Below are positions 63,722-64,000 of a stretch of DNA of 64,000 nt, in pieces; the stretch's first letter is position 1, and each line of letters begins with the position of its first letter. The stretch covers positions 21,633,808 through 21,697,807 of the forward strand of contig NC_088301.1 in NCBI RefSeq assembly GCF_032854445.1. Reading direction: 5' to 3'. The position numbers were made by a program, and so were the translations under genes. Below the pieces are notes generated by a model. That model searched no databases. It was not told the DNA's origin and saw only the letters and a program-made list of their open reading frames with translations. The DNA is from Liolophura sinensis. Its lineage: Eukaryota; Mollusca; Polyplacophora; Chitonida; Chitonidae.

Positions 63722-63918
63722 GCCTCACTTGTATCACTGCCAAGGCTTCCTTTGATCCGACTCTCTGGGAATCTGTAATTCCACCCTATCCTCCGGTTTG
63801 TTGATCTCAAACTTGGTAAATTACGAACAGCGAAGTTCACCAGTGGATCATCTCCTACAGGCATTTCTGTTTGGAATCTGCTTTTTTGCTGACAGAAAAG
63901 TTGGTTTTTCTCCACCAT
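63722..63918 (-). CDS. Possible first coding exon of a minus-strand neighbour
   Basis: Read on the minus strand, an ATG at 63918 opens a frame of 65 codons (begins MVEKNQLFCQQ, contains NFAVRNLPSLRSTNRRIGW, ends near GSDTSEA) that runs into a good donor GTGAGT at 63721-63716. The base and amino-acid composition is less AT-biased and less repetitive than nearby shadow frames. An acceptor-like GGTGCAG lies at about 63938, so it could instead be an internal exon. I recognise no family. The downstream exon would have to lie further left on the minus strand; I did not find it with confidence. Confidence 0.3.
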
Positions 63919-64000
63919 CGTAACTTTGCCTATTTCCTGCACCGATTATAGTTTATCCAGATCCATTGTTACGGCTATAAACTAGACATCGGGGTCATGT

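Overview
This is animal (eukaryotic) nuclear DNA: AT-rich, long introns with canonical GT..AG junctions, many dispersed and tandem repeats, and no bacterial operon structure. Ten copies of one tRNA-derived SINE-like element and the look of the protein suggest a lophotrochozoan, most likely a mollusc. That placement is an inference; the sequence alone does not name a species.

The window holds one clear gene on the + strand: a Ror-family receptor tyrosine kinase (ROR1/ROR2/CAM-1 type). I could join 12 coding exons from 5102 to 57059 with every splice phase compatible. They give a 3030-nt reading frame (1009 residues plus stop). Domain order is signal peptide, short Pro/Gly/Asp-rich linker, one Ig domain, Frizzled-type cysteine-rich domain (CRD), kringle, transmembrane helix, tyrosine kinase, Ser/Pro-rich tail. 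The coding exon 1 starts only two bases before its ATG, so at least one 5' UTR exon lies further upstream. The first three coding introns are 7.5, 17.1 and 13.2 kb; the later ones are mostly under 3.6 kb. The transmembrane segment, kinase and tail sit in a single last exon.

Layout: 1-5099, upstream or first-intron sequence with two minisatellites; 5100-57059, coding exons and introns; 57060 to about 58600, 3' UTR with a good poly(A) signal; 58600-64000, intergenic DNA with a 59-bp repeat array, a SINE and a possible first exon of a minus-strand neighbour at the far end. Introns carry SINEs, a MITE-like family with short terminal inverted repeats (one copy interrupted by a SINE), 33/99-bp, 43-bp, 72-bp and about 170-bp tandem arrays, and a paired 151-bp sequence in intron 6.

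The most notable observation is in the kinase domain: the metal-binding DFG aspartate is replaced by asparagine (NFG) and the VAIK alanine by threonine (VTIK), while the glycine loop, catalytic-loop HRD and the Lys/Glu pair are intact. This predicts a weak kinase or pseudokinase, by a different route from that seen in vertebrate ROR1.
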